DNA from: Planctomycetota bacterium
GTDB taxonomy: Bacteria > Planctomycetota > Planctomycetia > Pirellulales > UBA1268
Assembly: GCA_003669255.1 (NCBI GenBank)
Contig: QWPO01000198.1
Span: forward strand, 1 to 6,671
Direction: 5' to 3'
Length of the DNA stretch: 6,671 bases
The notes below the pieces were generated by a model. The model had not been told where the DNA came from. It did no database searches and was given only the letters and a program-made list of their open reading frames with translations. Shown in pieces: positions 6,401 through 6,671 of this stretch (position 1 is its first letter; each line of letters opens with the position of its first letter). A program made the translations under genes and the position numbers.

Positions 6401-6671
6401 GCTCGTCCGCTGGCTGAAATACACCTGCCCCGGCTTCGTCTATTCGGTGGGCCTGCCGCCGGCGGCGGCGGGCGCGGCGATCGGAGCCCTGCGGCTCCTG
6501 CAACGAGAGCCCCAGCGGGTGGAGCGGCTGCACGCCAACGCCCGGCTGTTCCTCCAACTCGCCAAAGAGGCCGGGCTCAACACCGGGCCGTCGGGCGGCT
6601 CAGCGATCATTCCGATCATTCTCGGCAACTCGATGAACGCGCTGCGGCTCTCCCGCAGCTTGTTCACGCGA
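3405..6671 (+). CDS. Trifunctional fatty-acyl-AMP ligase / acyl carrier protein / alpha-oxoamine synthase, C-terminus cut off by window edge
   Basis: An open frame of 1089 residues with no stop before the window end. Residues ~8-595 form an adenylating ligase of the FAAL type: P-loop YTSGSTGTPKG (176-186), WLPSFHDMGL (216-225), SGGPNFAYE (266-274), FPCYGLAES (326-334), a FAAL-style insertion region (~352-382), YLRTGDLGF (454-462), GRLKDLIIIRGRNHYPQDLE (472-491) and adenylation lysine K572 in TSSGKIQR. An Ala/Pro/Gly-rich linker (598-641) leads to an acyl carrier domain (642-716) with phosphopantetheine serine S676 in GLDSLE. From ~763 a PLP-dependent AOS domain follows: GTSVSASRLVSG (814-825), H877 stacking on PLP, EGIYSMDGD (921-929), D950 and H953 in VDEAHS, Schiff-base lysine K985 in TLSKALGSCGG. 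About 70 C-terminal residues are missing. Inferred reaction: fatty acid + ATP to acyl-AMP, transfer to the carrier, decarboxylative condensation with an amino acid to an alpha-amino ketone. Amino-acid choice (serine, alanine, glycine) is not readable. Probably cytoplasmic; no signal peptide or membrane segment seen. Confidence 0.93.
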   Translation, partial: MIPNPTTEASFAPTIVDLLRQRAAYRPHDRAFTFLVDGEHEELNITYAQLDRKARAVGAWLMDKGMVGKRVLLLYPSGLDFIAAFMGCLYGGAIAVPAYPPRKNRSVERIEAIAVDADASVALTTRDVLDRFDSLRAAAPSLEHLIWKVDSELEPSWAERWDRPDIDGDTLAFLQYTSGSTGTPKGVMLSHENLLHNSLRIMQAFEITRSQSGVFWLPSFHDMGLIGGILVPLYGGKFNVLMSPVAFLQKPLRWLQAISRYRATISGGPNFAYELCVRKTTPEQRATLDLSSWSLAFNGAEPVRAETIDAFCEAFAPSGFRREAFFPCYGLAESTLMVTGGMKFEQPVIRSFDATSIETGTAQQRPAKAAGARRLVGSGRELDGQDVLIVDPHTSEALPPGRVGEIWVSGPSVAQGYWNRSDESAATFGAMIAQPDDDDDTGAVAKWRPNPGPYLRTGDLGFFDSGELFVTGRLKDLIIIRGRNHYPQDLEHTVEEASDLIRAGSVAAFAVDVDDRERVVVVAEIERGKRDPHEIAAAFEAIRSKLARDHEVAAEGIVLVRPNSVPKTSSGKIQRHACKRQFLDGTLELVERFVSWEQPVVQAPAAAPGSAAASGSGAPRLARNRPIGETSRAHRPDRELPQEIVQTVYDHVRRIAKERAGNLTLDTNIVELGLDSLERMEIVASLEEAYGARFPEQVLPQIETCREVTEAIIDHMPAAAKTPSEQTVRLDTELGADVWDIAQFPEVRALEQNFAMVRDAGLENPYFGVHEGLTNDRTTIGGRELVSWATYNYLSMSGEAEVAAAAKNAVDRFGTSVSASRLVSGEKTIHQELEREIARFVGTEDAITFVGGHATNETVIGHVVGPGDLVLHDAFSHNSLLQGALLSGARRRPFPHNDYDAAEKLLSQMRSQYRRVLVVIEGIYSMDGDFAELPKFIGLAKRHKALLMVDEAHSIGVMGVRGRGIGEHFGVNPEDVDIWMGTLSKALGSCGGYIAGTKTLVRWLKYTCPGFVYSVGLPPAAAGAAIGALRLLQREPQRVERLHANARLFLQLAKEAGLNTGPSGGSAIIPIILGNSMNALRLSRSLFTR

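Overview
The window looks like bacterial chromosome from a GC-rich genome with strong G/C bias at third codon positions. My best guess is a member of the Planctomycetota. This rests on the partial enolase, which resembles remembered planctomycete enolases (for example the stretch ending in SSHRSGE), and on the style of intergenic GGTTGGCAACC hairpin repeats. It is a recollection-based inference, not a search result.

Layout: (1) 1-1106, minus strand: enolase (eno), cut by the left edge, so its last ~60 residues are missing. (2) 1107-1324: a 218-bp divergent intergenic region with the eno ribosome binding site inside a 12-bp palindrome, a 20-bp-period direct repeat and a weak eno promoter candidate. 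(3) 1325-1924, plus strand: riboflavin synthase (ribE). (4) 1921-2862, plus strand: 16S rRNA adenine dimethyltransferase (rsmA/ksgA), overlapping ribE by four bases (ATGA) and probably translationally coupled to it. (5) 2863-3404: a 542-bp non-coding gap holding a cluster of short hairpin-forming tandem repeats, then the hairpin-rich leader of the next gene. (6) 3405-6671, plus strand, running off the right edge: a very large multidomain protein, fatty-acyl-AMP ligase, then acyl carrier protein, then a PLP-dependent alpha-oxoamine synthase (AOS, the serine palmitoyltransferase / AONS / KBL fold).

The first three genes are housekeeping: glycolysis, flavin synthesis and ribosome maturation. The last gene is the interesting one. 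Its domain order implies that a free fatty acid is activated as acyl-AMP, loaded onto the built-in carrier's phosphopantetheine arm, and condensed with an amino acid with loss of CO2 to give a long-chain alpha-amino ketone, all on one chain. That is the entry chemistry of sphingoid bases and of several amino-ketone signals and natural products. All key motifs are present in the visible part. The amino-acid substrate and final product cannot be read from this window, and the downstream genes that would decide between a membrane sphingolipid and a secreted metabolite lie outside it.
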